The notes under the pieces: generated by a model | Told to the model about the DNA's origin: nothing | What the model saw: the letters and a program-made list of their open reading frames with translations, nothing else | Databases searched by the model: none | Assembly (NCBI GenBank): GCA_944390735.1 | Contig: CALXRL010000044.1 | Span: 62,001 to 126,000, forward strand | Direction of reading: 5' to 3' | DNA from: an uncultured Victivallales bacterium | GTDB lineage: Bacteria; Verrucomicrobiota; Lentisphaeria; Victivallales; UBA1829 | DNA: 64,000 nt | In this document: positions 16,535-26,017 of the stretch, one piece after another | Numbering within the stretch: position 1 is the first letter of the stretch | Layout of the letters: every line of letters begins with the position of its first letter | Translations under genes and position numbers: made by a program

Positions 16535-17709
16535 ATTTTTTATTCATTGCTCCCAGCGACCCGCGCAATACAGATAACGGGGGAAATCAAAGAACTCATT
16601 TTTTATATCAGGCTTTAACCAATATAGGAACTGTATACACCGTAATTCCCGTTTTTGCAAAATCATTAGAACATATTGATGAAGAAAATAAAATAGCAAT
16701 GTTATGTATCGAAAAACGATACTCGACAGCCTGGTTTGTCAATCATTGTTTAAATCGTTTTATTCCTATTATCTTATGGCATCCGTATGGAGGATTGGGG
16801 TACTTTGATTCCATATGGAAGAACGTCAAATTTGATTTTACTGTCTGCCGCTATACAAAATGGGCTGCATATGCAAAAGCATGGAAAATAGCCCCTTTAC
16901 TTTTGGATATCGATGATTTACCGGAAGAGGCATATAAAACAATTTATCTGAAACGGAGAATAGGGGGAGCTCTTATTTGCAAGCTGGTCAGAAAATGGTC
17001 CAACTATATTTTTAATAAATCTGCGGGTCTTTGGATTGCAAATCCTTCACAAGTATTGAATCTGTCTCATAAGAACGCATCTTTTCTACCCAACATCTCG
17101 CTTCCGCAAACACAAACAGAGACCTCAGATTCAAGTGACAGGATCATATTTTCAGTGGGTTGTTTGGCCTATCCGCCAAATTATCTTGGAATTGATTTTT
17201 TTATCAATCACGTGTGGCAGCATCTGCATGAAAGGTTTCCTGACTTAACATATCATATTGCTGGGAAAGATCTTCCGGAACAGTATCAAAAATCTTGGAG
17301 CAGAATTCCAGGAATAAAACTTTTAGGTTTTGTTAGAGATCTTCATGACGAATACAAGCATTGTCTTTTTACTGTGGCTCCAATCTTTGCGGGAAGCGGA
17401 ACTTGTATTAAGGTTCTGGAATCTTTAGCATATCACCGCTGTTGTCTTTGCAGTACTTTTGCTGCAAGAGGCTTAGAATCTACAGGTCTTGATCATGCAG
17501 GGTTACTCCTTGCAGATACAGCAGAACAATTTTATCATCAAGCGGTGGAACTAATTGAAAATGAATCAAGACGGAAAGAACTGCAAACTCGTGGTGCTGA
17601 TTTAGTTGAGAAATTATTTCATTTCCAGAAATTCAAAGAACAAATTCACAAAGTCCTGGAAAAGGCGCAATTTTCTCTTCGGCAAGAGAATAATGACGAA
17701 GACGTTTGA
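16531..17709 (+). CDS. GT4-like glycosyltransferase (GT-B fold)
   Basis: 392 residues. The N-terminal Rossmann half opens with NFLFIAPSDPRNTDNGGNQR, the usual acceptor-side loop, and the C-terminal donor half contains FSVGCLAYPPNYLGIDFF, KLLGFVRDLHDEYKHC and the donor-binding stretch APIFAGSGTCIKVLESLAY, where GT4 enzymes place the E-x7-E-like motif. It transfers a sugar, probably from a nucleotide donor, onto the lipid-linked repeat unit at the cytoplasmic face. Donor and acceptor cannot be read. Coupled by ATGA to the pyruvyl transferase before it. Confidence 0.85.
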   Translation: MNFLFIAPSDPRNTDNGGNQRTHFLYQALTNIGTVYTVIPVFAKSLEHIDEENKIAMLCIEKRYSTAWFVNHCLNRFIPIILWHPYGGLGYFDSIWKNVKFDFTVCRYTKWAAYAKAWKIAPLLLDIDDLPEEAYKTIYLKRRIGGALICKLVRKWSNYIFNKSAGLWIANPSQVLNLSHKNASFLPNISLPQTQTETSDSSDRIIFSVGCLAYPPNYLGIDFFINHVWQHLHERFPDLTYHIAGKDLPEQYQKSWSRIPGIKLLGFVRDLHDEYKHCLFTVAPIFAGSGTCIKVLESLAYHRCCLCSTFAARGLESTGLDHAGLLLADTAEQFYHQAVELIENESRRKELQTRGADLVEKLFHFQKFKEQIHKVLEKAQFSLRQENNDEDV

Positions 17710-17732
17710 TTTTATTCAACCATGTCTCTGAA

Positions 17733-18899
17733 ATGAAAAAAATTCTTTTTTTTGTCTATGGAGATTTATTCCCTGTTGATGCAGGAAATAAACGACTTAT
17801 CGTTGAAATTCTCTCTTATTTAATGAGGAGTCAATGCTTTCATATAACTCTGGTTGTTGTTTGCTCTGAACCTCAAAATAAGATGGAGCTGGAAAAGCTC
17901 TGTCATCGTCTGGTTCTGCTTAAAGAACCCCACAAGTCATTGCTCTTGCATGCAATAAGCTATCCATTCATAAAAAGCAAAATTACTACGTTACAGTTAT
18001 TGATATTTGGCCTTAAACTTCGCCGAATGTTAAAACAAGAATTTTCTCGCCATACATATATTATTATTAATTATATCTCCTGGTACCATTTAATTCCTCC
18101 AAATTTCTTAAATCGCTCAATCGTTATCACTCATGATCTACAGTTTTTCAGGGAAAAGAGTTTTGCTGGAGCAGCACCATCACTCTTTCAGAAATTCCAC
18201 ATCCACTTGAACCGGATTTTAGAATTAAGAGCGCTGAAAAAGTTTCGGAAAGTAATTATTTTGGCCGATTATGAATACAAAATACTTTCAGATTTAAACT
18301 TTCCAATGGATAAAGTCATAAAAATAGGAATGCCTTTATCCTCCACGAATCCCCCATTCTCATCTAATTGTCCCTACGATTTTCTAATGGTCGGAGGAAA
18401 CAGCACACAAAATGAGTCTGGATTTCGTTTTTTCTTTGAAAAAATACTACCATTAGTCCTTCCCAGATATACTAATATTACAATCGCTATTGCAGGAGGA
18501 CTATCGAACTCTTCTTTCTGCCGAAGTATTTCTCAAACGTACTGCGGACTGAAGTTACTTGGTTACTGTGATAATCTTGATCAGATTTACGCCAAAACTA
18601 AAATAGTCATATCGACCCCTATATACGGAAGCGGAATAAAAGTAAAAACAGTGGAAGCAATGTTATACGGTAAATGTGTATTATCAAATAACAAAGGATT
18701 AGAAGGTATTCCATGGACAATGGAAAGTGTTATTAATATGGATCATTACTCGGAGGAGAAATTAGCGGTTCTATTAGACAATTTATTAAATGATCAAAAT
18801 CTGCGAGAAAAGTATGGAAAACAGGCAAAAGCTCTTATTTCTCAAGAATTCGCACCAGAAAAAACGTTAAAATACTTACTTCAAGATCTGACTGCATAA
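17733..18899 (+). CDS. GT4-like glycosyltransferase
   Basis: 388 residues from the ATG at 17733 (MKKILFFVYGDLFPVDAG). A TTG at 17706 would extend it by nine residues and overlap the previous stop, but the ATG start gives the normal beginning of the GT-B fold. The C-terminal half shows DFLMVGGNSTQNESGFRFFF, LKLLGYCDNLDQIYAKT and STPIYGSGIKVKTVEAMLYG, the usual order in family 4 enzymes. It is related in layout to the preceding gene, with which it may have arisen by duplication. Specificity unknown. Confidence 0.8.
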   Translation: MKKILFFVYGDLFPVDAGNKRLIVEILSYLMRSQCFHITLVVVCSEPQNKMELEKLCHRLVLLKEPHKSLLLHAISYPFIKSKITTLQLLIFGLKLRRMLKQEFSRHTYIIINYISWYHLIPPNFLNRSIVITHDLQFFREKSFAGAAPSLFQKFHIHLNRILELRALKKFRKVIILADYEYKILSDLNFPMDKVIKIGMPLSSTNPPFSSNCPYDFLMVGGNSTQNESGFRFFFEKILPLVLPRYTNITIAIAGGLSNSSFCRSISQTYCGLKLLGYCDNLDQIYAKTKIVISTPIYGSGIKVKTVEAMLYGKCVLSNNKGLEGIPWTMESVINMDHYSEEKLAVLLDNLLNDQNLREKYGKQAKALISQEFAPEKTLKYLLQDLTA

Positions 18900-18974
18900 C
18901 AAATAGAACAGAATCCATAAAAATAACCTTCCACTCCGCATTTTTACAACCCTAAAAACAAGTGCTTCTCTTTC

Positions 18975-20126
18975 ATGAAAATTCTTTATCTTATTACCAA
19001 TAATACGCTTGGGGATGGAATCGCTAGGCATATATTGGAAATCACCGGATATTTTGCCACCCACCCGTTCTATCAAATAACTCCCATAGTTTGTACAGTT
19101 CTGCCGGAAGCGGATTTTGCCTGTGCATTAAAACAGAAGGGTGTAAAAGTTGTTTCGTTGAATGTGAAAAATGGACATGATATCAGAATTATTCCTCGCT
19201 TTTATCATCTTCTGCAAGAAATCAAACCTGATCTGATACACAGTCATGTAATGGCATTATTTGAACGAATTCTACTTGCATGCATTAAACAGAATATCCC
19301 AATAATCACAACCTGTCATGGTATTGCCTCTAGCGATTTAACTAAAGAGCATGAAAAATCCCTTCGAAAATTGACCGAAGATTTCTTTCTGGATCATTTT
19401 CCGATCTATGTAAAAAGAAAAATTTATATTTCCCAAGGAGTGCGGGATTTTTATCAAGGAGATCAGGATTCGGTCTGCATTTACAATCCGATTTCTATTC
19501 ACCCTAAAGCAAAAAAAAGATATCATCTACATAAACTCCTAGGGATTTCAGAATCCACGCCAGTAATTGGAACTGTCGGTCGAATTGCTACAGTAAAAAA
19601 TCCAAAAGCATTTGTTAATATTATGTGCAATGTATTAAAATATGTTCCAACTGCGCATGCAGTAGTTTGCGGAAGCGGCCCGGAATCACTGCTAAGTGAA
19701 TTAAATGCAATCGTTGCAGCAACTCCTGTTGCAAATCGCTTCCACTGGCTGGGATATCGAGCTGATGCCCCAGAGTTGACAAGGGATCTGAATTGCTTCA
19801 TTATGACCTCCATCACCGAGGGACTTCCGACAGCCCTGCTGGAAGCAATGGCAGCTCGCGTTCCAGTCGCTTTTATGGAAACCAATGGAGGGATGATTGA
19901 TCTGGCAAGATTACAAAGAACAGAAGGTCCATGGGGGATTATGGTTTCCCGCGATGATGAACGCGGAATGATAAAAGCAATTATCGAGTTACTCAAGGAC
20001 CAGAATCTACAAAACAAATTAACTGAACAGGCCGTTCTCATTATTCAAAAACATTTTTCAATTGAACAAATCGCATCTCAATTGAAACATGTTTATCAAG
20101 AGGCCTTGACAGAGGGAAAAGAATGA
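18975..20126 (+). CDS. GT4 family glycosyltransferase
   Basis: 383 residues. The start MKILYLITNNTLGDGIARH is the typical GT4 glycine-rich acceptor loop; HSHVMALFERI and TTCHGIASSD follow in the N-terminal half. The donor half has IGTVGRIATVKNPKAFVNIM, VVCGSGPESLLSEL, FHWLGYRADAPEL and the EGLPTALLEAMAARVPVAF motif, in which the two Glu bind the donor. These features are close to the WcaL/EpsF/PimB group. A gap of 75 nt without ATG separates it from the gene before; its stop overlaps the next start (ATGA). Confidence 0.9.
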   Translation: MKILYLITNNTLGDGIARHILEITGYFATHPFYQITPIVCTVLPEADFACALKQKGVKVVSLNVKNGHDIRIIPRFYHLLQEIKPDLIHSHVMALFERILLACIKQNIPIITTCHGIASSDLTKEHEKSLRKLTEDFFLDHFPIYVKRKIYISQGVRDFYQGDQDSVCIYNPISIHPKAKKRYHLHKLLGISESTPVIGTVGRIATVKNPKAFVNIMCNVLKYVPTAHAVVCGSGPESLLSELNAIVAATPVANRFHWLGYRADAPELTRDLNCFIMTSITEGLPTALLEAMAARVPVAFMETNGGMIDLARLQRTEGPWGIMVSRDDERGMIKAIIELLKDQNLQNKLTEQAVLIIQKHFSIEQIASQLKHVYQEALTEGKE

Positions 20127-21319
20127 AACTGATTGCTTTTCTGGCCTCTTTCGCTGTAGTTAATAACATTATCTATTTCACGCCTCATCTGGGGATTGAA
20201 TATTATGCGTTAATGCTGCTTCTCTTATGTTTTCTGATATGCAAAGGCAAATTTTTCTTATCAGCCAGTGGTTTTTTATTGATTGGATCTTGTGCAATAA
20301 GTATTCTGATGAATGACATACCTTCGTATTATCATCCTTGGTTACGATTCTTCTCTTTTCTCTGTGTTGCCTTTTTAGTTGGCCCATTCCTTTACGGAAA
20401 ATTCATGAATGAATCTCGAATCAATATGCTGAAAATAATCTTATGGTTGGAAGTTGCAACAATTCTCCTCTCGGCATTCGGAGTTCTTATAGGATTCTCC
20501 CGCTCTCATGGGATAAATTTGTATGACAGTTATTTCTGTGGAATCACATCACACTCCATGCTTATGGCAATTATTTCTGGAAATACAATTATCTTTCTTC
20601 TCTATCTATTCCTGATCAATAAGGGGAAGAGTCCTTTGAGACATAAAATACTCTTGTTTACTACGATAATTCTTGCATTGGGCCAAATGTTATGGGCAGG
20701 TTCCCGAAGTGCATTTCTTGCAACGACAGCAGGAACTTTCATCCTTTTTTTCTGGATGGTAACTGACAGAAAAAATAAAAATATTTTACTGATATCTTTA
20801 ACTTTTGCATTTCTTCTCGGCATTTGCAGTCCTCTCTGGCTCCCCAAAGCCAAATATCTGCTTAACAAGAATCATGGAGAAGTTTATATACTTGATATCT
20901 CCTCTCGTCAAGAAAATTGGAAAGAACATTGGAAAAGCTTTACAACAAGCCCGATATTCGGAATTGGTTTTGCGTCCTCTTCTGAAGACGCAAACGTTGA
21001 TACCCAGACAGGTCATGTAGAAAGTGGAAGCAGCTATCTCACGATTCTGGAAACAACCGGAATTCTGGGAGGAATCAGTTTCCTTTTTATCCTTCTGACA
21101 GCATTTCAATCATTACTAACCATGAAAAGAAAGTCAATTAAGGAAAGTGGGCTTCTGGCAGCACTTCTGATCTTTTTTTTAATTCATATGTGTGCAGAAG
21201 GATATGTCTTTGCCGCGGGAGGCTTTGCATTTTTCATTTTCTGGTTGTTGCTGGGAACTACTCAAGCCTATGAATCGAAAACCCTCGAACCGGTAACCCT
21301 ATCCCATGATAAACAATGA
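20123..21319 (+). CDS. Wzy/O-antigen ligase-like polymerase
   Basis: 398 residues with about ten membrane helices and a large periplasmic loop before the last ones. The loop contains SRQENWKEHWKSFTTSPIFG followed by IGFASSSEDANVD and ends at ESGSSYLTILETTGILGGI, matching the Wzy_C (O-antigen ligase) pattern 'R-x5-W-x8-P-x-x-G-x-G ... H-(S/N)-x-(Y/F)-L-x-x-L-x-x-x-G', here with SGSSYL for the H-N-x-YL part. It should polymerise flipped repeat units in the periplasm. No second Wzy or WaaL candidate is present in the cassette. ATGA overlap with the upstream glycosyltransferase; the next gene starts 14 nt before its stop. Confidence 0.85.
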   Translation: MKLIAFLASFAVVNNIIYFTPHLGIEYYALMLLLLCFLICKGKFFLSASGFLLIGSCAISILMNDIPSYYHPWLRFFSFLCVAFLVGPFLYGKFMNESRINMLKIILWLEVATILLSAFGVLIGFSRSHGINLYDSYFCGITSHSMLMAIISGNTIIFLLYLFLINKGKSPLRHKILLFTTIILALGQMLWAGSRSAFLATTAGTFILFFWMVTDRKNKNILLISLTFAFLLGICSPLWLPKAKYLLNKNHGEVYILDISSRQENWKEHWKSFTTSPIFGIGFASSSEDANVDTQTGHVESGSSYLTILETTGILGGISFLFILLTAFQSLLTMKRKSIKESGLLAALLIFFLIHMCAEGYVFAAGGFAFFIFWLLLGTTQAYESKTLEPVTLSHDKQ

Positions 21320-22382
21320 TTTGTCCTTATTAACACGCAATGAATCTGCGGCATTCAAAGGAATCTTAATGTTCCTGATTGTCTTGGGACATAATATGTT
21401 TTTTTCGTATTCAACAGAACAATTTCAGGGAATGGGACTCCTTTATACTTTTCACATACAATCTTTTTTTCTGTTACCATTTCTTTACCCATTGAAAAGC
21501 CTAACAAAAGAACGCCTTCTCAACCACTTCTGCCGCTATTATGTTCCTTTCTTTGAAATGCTGATCGTTCTGACCCTGTTAAAAATTGCTTATTCAGGAA
21601 AAACTTCCGGTACAATTTTTGAATGGTTATCCTGTGCGTTGTTCTCCGGGCCGTATCTGCAAAATTTTACCGGGAATCAATTCCTATGGTTTCTTCCTGC
21701 GATGTTTTTAACGATCTGCTTGAAAGAACTCTTTGTCCGTTGTCATAAAACAGGAAAAATCCTCCTGACCATCACAGGGGTTGTCATCTGCGCCCTTTCT
21801 CTATTTCGGATTCCAGATCACACACCAGACTTCATTCAGAAAATATGGAATAACGCAGACTATCTGAAATATGCATTCCTTTATCTAATTTTCGGATTTT
21901 TCCTGCGAAAACTGTTCCTTAAATATTTTACAAGACAAAAGAGCAGCCGATGCATAATACGACTTCTATATTTGTTTTTTTTCCTTGGAGTTCTTTGTTA
22001 TTTCCTGAATTATTTTTATTTGGTTCTACCTCGTTACCATTATCATGCAGAAAACTTCTTTGAAAATGTTTTACGCCTTATCATGCCTCTACTGTTTCTA
22101 AGCATCCTGTACATACATCGGGAAAGAATCGGAACACTGTCAATTCTGCAAAAGATCGGAAATGCTTCGCTGGTTCTGTATTTAATTCATCCATTCATTG
22201 GTTATAGCTGCTGGTGGTTTTATCAGTGGTGGAACTTTCCGGGAGGGATTTTCTGGTATATAATACCCGTACAGCTTCTCATGTTATATATTCCCTGGAT
22301 CATTTATCGTGGTCTGGAACAGTTTCCCATGTTGAAAAAACATCTGTTACCACGTACATTTTCCGACTTGAAATGGACATGA
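21306..22382 (+). CDS. Acyltransferase 3 family membrane protein
   Basis: 358 residues, about ten membrane helices. FKGILMFLIVLGHNMFF near the N-terminus carries the family His (usually R-x10-H), and NQFLWFLPAMFLTICLKELF is the usual 'WfL.alf' helix pair of acyltransferase 3 (OafA/WcfC-like) proteins. The C-terminal block NASLVLYLIHPFIGYSCWWF is also typical. Such proteins O-acetylate (or succinylate) sugars of surface polymers, moving acyl groups across the inner membrane. It overlaps the polymerase gene by 14 nt and its stop overlaps the next start. Confidence 0.85.
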   Translation: MINNDLSLLTRNESAAFKGILMFLIVLGHNMFFSYSTEQFQGMGLLYTFHIQSFFLLPFLYPLKSLTKERLLNHFCRYYVPFFEMLIVLTLLKIAYSGKTSGTIFEWLSCALFSGPYLQNFTGNQFLWFLPAMFLTICLKELFVRCHKTGKILLTITGVVICALSLFRIPDHTPDFIQKIWNNADYLKYAFLYLIFGFFLRKLFLKYFTRQKSSRCIIRLLYLFFFLGVLCYFLNYFYLVLPRYHYHAENFFENVLRLIMPLLFLSILYIHRERIGTLSILQKIGNASLVLYLIHPFIGYSCWWFYQWWNFPGGIFWYIIPVQLLMLYIPWIIYRGLEQFPMLKKHLLPRTFSDLKWT

Positions 22383-22891
22383 TTACTATGAAAACGAAAC
22401 GTCTCATCCTGATCCGAAAAATCATGAATTTTCTTCCGGAAACCAGATTTTTTCACATAAAAAACAAGTTACTCCGCTGGGCTGGCGTAAAAATCGGTAA
22501 AAATGTCCGGATTTGTTCCTCTGTTCAATTTCTGGGAAGTGGCGAAATTGAAATCGGAGATGATGTCTGGATTGGGCACGAAGTCATGATTGTTTCCACA
22601 GCGCGCATAAAAATTGGAAGTCATGTTGACATCGCACCGCGTGTTTTCATTGGCACCGGAACCCATGAGATTGATTCCAATGGCTCCCATTCTGCGGGGA
22701 AAGGCAAAAATATACCTGTGTTTATTGGTGATGGAGTCTGGCTTTGTGTCAACAGTACAATATTGCCGGGAAGTGATATTGGGAATAAAACGGTCATCGC
22801 GGCCGGAGCCGTTGTAAAAGGAGTTCTTCCTGAACGAATCGTTGCTGGAGGGAATCCGGCAAGGCCCCTCAAATCTCTTGAAAGGGGATAG
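22379..22891 (+). CDS. Left-handed beta-helix (hexapeptide) acetyltransferase, WbbJ-like
   Basis: 170 residues from the ATG at 22379, which overlaps the upstream stop (ATGA); a second ATG at 22388 is possible. Repeated hexapeptides run through the protein: VKIGKNVRI, IEIGDDVWIGHEVMI, IKIGSHVDIAPRVFIG, then IPVFIGDGVWLCVNSTILPG and NKTVIAAGAVVKG. The catalytic-type His lies in GTGTHEID. The end (IVAGGNPARPLKSL) is the standard terminus of maltose/galactoside-type acetyltransferases found in O-antigen loci. It acetylates a sugar of the repeat unit using acetyl-CoA. Confidence 0.85.
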   Translation: MITMKTKRLILIRKIMNFLPETRFFHIKNKLLRWAGVKIGKNVRICSSVQFLGSGEIEIGDDVWIGHEVMIVSTARIKIGSHVDIAPRVFIGTGTHEIDSNGSHSAGKGKNIPVFIGDGVWLCVNSTILPGSDIGNKTVIAAGAVVKGVLPERIVAGGNPARPLKSLERG

Positions 22892-22896
22892 GAAAA

Positions 22897-24102
22897 ATGA
22901 AATTTGTTTTACTAACCTGCATGATCTCGCCTCATCAACTGCCTTTGACGAAATCCCTGTTAAAATATTGGCATGGAAAAGTTCAATATCAATATACGGA
23001 AAATCTATCTCCGGAACGTTCTTCTATGGGATGGAATGAGAGCTCGGCAAAAAACATCATACCGACTCCGTTTGACCCAGAAGATGCTCTCAATGCCGAT
23101 GCATTGCTCTGTGGATTACGAATGCTTGAATTGTACAAGAAACGAGTTCAAACGGGAAAATGGACCGGTTATATGTTTGAACGGTGGTTGAAACCTCCAT
23201 GGGGGATTCTCCGTCTATTCTGGCCTCCTTATTTTCATATGGCAAAAGAAATAATTCGATTGGGGAAAAGTCCATTCTTTCATTTTTTCCCGATTGGGAT
23301 TCATGCAGCCAGGGATCTGGTACGCCTTGAACAGCTGCTGAAAGGAAATCTTAAATCTCTTTTTTTTACGCCAATTTTAGCTTTTGAATCCAAGCCTGGG
23401 GGGAGCGTTATGACACTGCAAAAAGCAATGAAGGCTAAAATTCTTTCCCAAGACGAGATTATATTTGCGAAAAAAAATGGGTTTGTTCAAATTCCCCAAA
23501 AGAATTGGGGGAAAGTTGAGGCTTCCGGTTTTTTTTCTAAATTGTGTCTCTGGGGATATTTTGTCTCTCCGGGACAAAAGGCAGTAAGAGAAAAAATTCC
23601 ACCTCGTCCTGAAAAACTTTTATGGGTAGGAAGAATGGTTTCAGTAAAAAAAATTGATACAATTATCCAAGCAGTAAATTCTTGCAGAAGCCTTTCCTTA
23701 AATCTGTATGGGCATGGACCAATCGAATCTAAACTCAAAGTGTTAGCAGCACAGAAGCAGCATTCCATATTCCATGATTTTGTGCCGATTTCTCAAGTTC
23801 GAAACCTCATGAGAATTCATGATACCTACATTTTTGCCAGCAATGCTTATGAGGGCTGGGGAGCTGTCGTCAGTGAAGCGTTGGAAGAAGGAATGCGTGT
23901 ATTTGCCTCCATGGAATCCGGAGCTGGAAGTACTATACTGCCCAAAGAAAGACTATTCCGATCAGGAGATGTCTCTGCGCTGAAAGCTCTGCTTCAAAAA
24001 TCTGGTTCCGGGGGAGAAATCGGCCCCTGGACAGCAGATGAAGCAGCTAGAACACTTGTATCACGAATCAAAGAACAATCTACGGGAGAACAAAACGCAT
24101 GA
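22897..24102 (+). CDS. GT4-like glycosyltransferase
   Basis: 401 residues. The N-terminal half (FVLLTCMISPHQLPLTKSL, later GIHAARDLVRLEQLLKG) is less typical, but the donor half has KLLWVGRMVSVKKIDTIIQA, LNLYGHGPIESKLKVLAA, IFHDFVPISQVRNLMRIHD and FASNAYEGWGAVVSEALEEG, which fit family 4 with its Glu pair around the G-W-G segment. EGWGxVxxEAL is seen in transferases of O-antigen and slime clusters. It begins 5 nt after the acetyltransferase and its stop overlaps the next start (ATGA), so translation is coupled along the cassette. Confidence 0.85.
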   Translation: MKFVLLTCMISPHQLPLTKSLLKYWHGKVQYQYTENLSPERSSMGWNESSAKNIIPTPFDPEDALNADALLCGLRMLELYKKRVQTGKWTGYMFERWLKPPWGILRLFWPPYFHMAKEIIRLGKSPFFHFFPIGIHAARDLVRLEQLLKGNLKSLFFTPILAFESKPGGSVMTLQKAMKAKILSQDEIIFAKKNGFVQIPQKNWGKVEASGFFSKLCLWGYFVSPGQKAVREKIPPRPEKLLWVGRMVSVKKIDTIIQAVNSCRSLSLNLYGHGPIESKLKVLAAQKQHSIFHDFVPISQVRNLMRIHDTYIFASNAYEGWGAVVSEALEEGMRVFASMESGAGSTILPKERLFRSGDVSALKALLQKSGSGGEIGPWTADEAARTLVSRIKEQSTGEQNA

Positions 24103-25262
24103 GGATTCTCCACACCATTACAGGATTATCTCGGAAAAGCGGAGGTACAAGCAGCTGTACCTATCACCTGGTCCGGGCTTTGAATGAAAAGGGGTGTGCA
24201 ACTGATCTCTTAACATCCGCCGGAACTCTGGAGAATCCTTTGGTGGGATCTGGTGAGTTTATCAAAGAAATTCCAGCTCATTTTCACACACCGTTTGCTT
24301 ATTCCAGAGAAATGCGCCATGCGCTGGATCTTTCTTCCGGATACGATCTCATTCACACGAATGGATTATGGCTGGATCTTAACTACTACTCCTGCATAGT
24401 GGCCAGGCGGCGGGGACTTCCTTATATTATTTCACCACACGGGATGTTGTACCCGCAGGCATTGGCAGTCAAACCATGGCGAAAGCGGATAATGCGACTG
24501 CTTTGCTTTAATCGTCTGCTTCGAGAAGCAGCCTGTATTCACGTAACATGTGAAGAAGAACGACTTCATTATCGTTCTTTGGGATTCAAAAATCCTGTAG
24601 CAGTAATTCCGAATCTTCTCCCGGAAATTCCGGGTCTGAAGGAAATTCCTCAAGAACGGAACAAGAAAAGGATTGGTTTTCTGGGGAGATTCCATCCAAT
24701 CAAAAACTTGCCTTCTCTATTGAAAGCATGGAAACTTCTCGGAGAAAAAACCAGAAATGCAGAACTGCTTCTTATCGGAGGAGGTGCTGAATCCTATGAA
24801 AAAGAATTACATCAAATGGCGGCTCTCTGCCCGAACCGGAATATTCGTTTCTGCGGTTTTGTTGACGGGAAAGAAAAATATCATCTACTAGCTTCTCTGA
24901 CGGCCCTATGCGTTCCGAGCTTGCAGGAAAACTTCGGAATGACTGTTTTGGAATCCTTGGCAATGGAAACTCCCGTAATCGCATCCAAGACGACCCCCTG
25001 GGAAGAACTGGAATCCGAAGATTGCGGCTGGTGGGTGAACAATGATCCCCAAAGTCTTGCAGAGACAATCCTGAATGTGCTGAATCTTTCTGAGGAGGAT
25101 CGAAGCAGAATGGGTAAAAACGGAAAAAAACTGTTATTCCGGAAGTACCACGCCGATGTCGTAACCCGGAAAATGATCGATCTATACCATTGGGTAACTG
25201 CCGGAGAATCTCTCCCGGAATTTGTAGAAATCGAAAAATGTAAGGTTGTTCCAAAAAGCTAA
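24099..25262 (+). CDS. GT4 family glycosyltransferase
   Basis: 387 residues with all the usual family 4 blocks: RILHTITGLSRKSGGTSSCT at the start, DLIHTNGLWLDLNYYSC, YIISPHGMLYPQALAVKPWR (the SPHGM motif of WcaC/Gumh-like mannosyl-type enzymes), IGFLGRFHPIKNLPSLLKAW, LLIGGGAESYEKEL, RFCGFVDGKEKYHLLASL and VPSLQENFGMTVLESLAMET. The last block holds the donor-binding Glu pair. It is followed by a 203-nt very A+T-rich gap with no recognisable gene, where a small internal promoter or an old insertion boundary might lie. Confidence 0.9.
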   Translation: MRILHTITGLSRKSGGTSSCTYHLVRALNEKGCATDLLTSAGTLENPLVGSGEFIKEIPAHFHTPFAYSREMRHALDLSSGYDLIHTNGLWLDLNYYSCIVARRRGLPYIISPHGMLYPQALAVKPWRKRIMRLLCFNRLLREAACIHVTCEEERLHYRSLGFKNPVAVIPNLLPEIPGLKEIPQERNKKRIGFLGRFHPIKNLPSLLKAWKLLGEKTRNAELLLIGGGAESYEKELHQMAALCPNRNIRFCGFVDGKEKYHLLASLTALCVPSLQENFGMTVLESLAMETPVIASKTTPWEELESEDCGWWVNNDPQSLAETILNVLNLSEEDRSRMGKNGKKLLFRKYHADVVTRKMIDLYHWVTAGESLPEFVEIEKCKVVPKS

Positions 25263-25465
25263 CTTGATGTAAAATGGTTTTAATTAAATCAAAAAGACAT
25301 AATCATTGAATATGGCAAGATAATACTCGTAGTTCCCTTCAAGAAAAACATTTATAATATTAATATATTATGACAGAAAAACAAATTAAATAAGGGAAAA
25401 AATATCGAATCCTTAAAGCAGGAATGCTTCTAAATAATATTAATATTAAATTTAAAGGAGAGCTT

Positions 25466-26017
25466 ATGCAATATATAGATTTATCTAAATATAAAGATGT
25501 TATTTCATATAAAATAAAATTAGTTAGATTAATTTGGTTTTATATATGGATATTATTTATCTATCCCTTGCCTAGGAGCTTTGGGAGTGGTTGGAAACGA
25601 TTCTTACTCCGACTATTTGGTGCAAGAATTTCAAAAACGGCTGTGATCTATTCTTCAACAAAAATTTATATGCCATGGAACTTAGAGATGGGAGATTACT
25701 CCTGTTTAGCTGATGGAGTAGAGTGTTACAATGTAACCTTAATTAGAATAGGGAATAATTCAACAATATCTCAGAGAACTTTTCTCTGCAGTGCATCTCA
25801 TGATATTACAAAGTCAGATATGCCTTTGATTGTCAAACCTATCACGATAGAGGACGGAGTCTGGGTTGCTGCAGAAGCATTTATCGCTCCAGGAGTGACG
25901 GTTCATAAGGGGGCCGTTGTCGGAGCAAGAGCTTGTGTATTCAAAGATGTCGAACCTTGGACAGTTGTCGGTGGGAATCCCGCCAGATTCCTCAAAAGGA
26001 GAGAGTTGAAACCATGA
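25466..26017 (+). CDS. Hexapeptide acetyltransferase, WcaF-like
   Basis: 183 residues from the ATG at 25466, which AAAGGAG precedes by 5 nt; an in-frame ATG at 25424 lacks such a site. The start YIDLSKYKD and the phrase YPLPRSFGSGWKRFLLRLFG resemble the colanic-acid acetyltransferase WcaF. The beta-helix runs through MEMGDY-type repeats, LIRIGNNSTISQRTFLCSAS followed by the catalytic-type HD, then ITIEDGVWVAAEAFIAPGVT and VVGARACVFKDVEPWTVVGG. It should acetylate a sugar hydroxyl of the repeat unit. Its first 40 codons are even richer in A and T than the rest of the cassette. ATGA overlap with the next gene. Confidence 0.85.
   Translation: MQYIDLSKYKDVISYKIKLVRLIWFYIWILFIYPLPRSFGSGWKRFLLRLFGARISKTAVIYSSTKIYMPWNLEMGDYSCLADGVECYNVTLIRIGNNSTISQRTFLCSASHDITKSDMPLIVKPITIEDGVWVAAEAFIAPGVTVHKGAVVGARACVFKDVEPWTVVGGNPARFLKRRELKP

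Noticed and set aside
25263-25465. Hidden small gene or insertion-element remnant in the very A+T-rich gap
   Set aside because: Only frames of a few codons are present and no inverted terminal repeats or target duplications could be seen.
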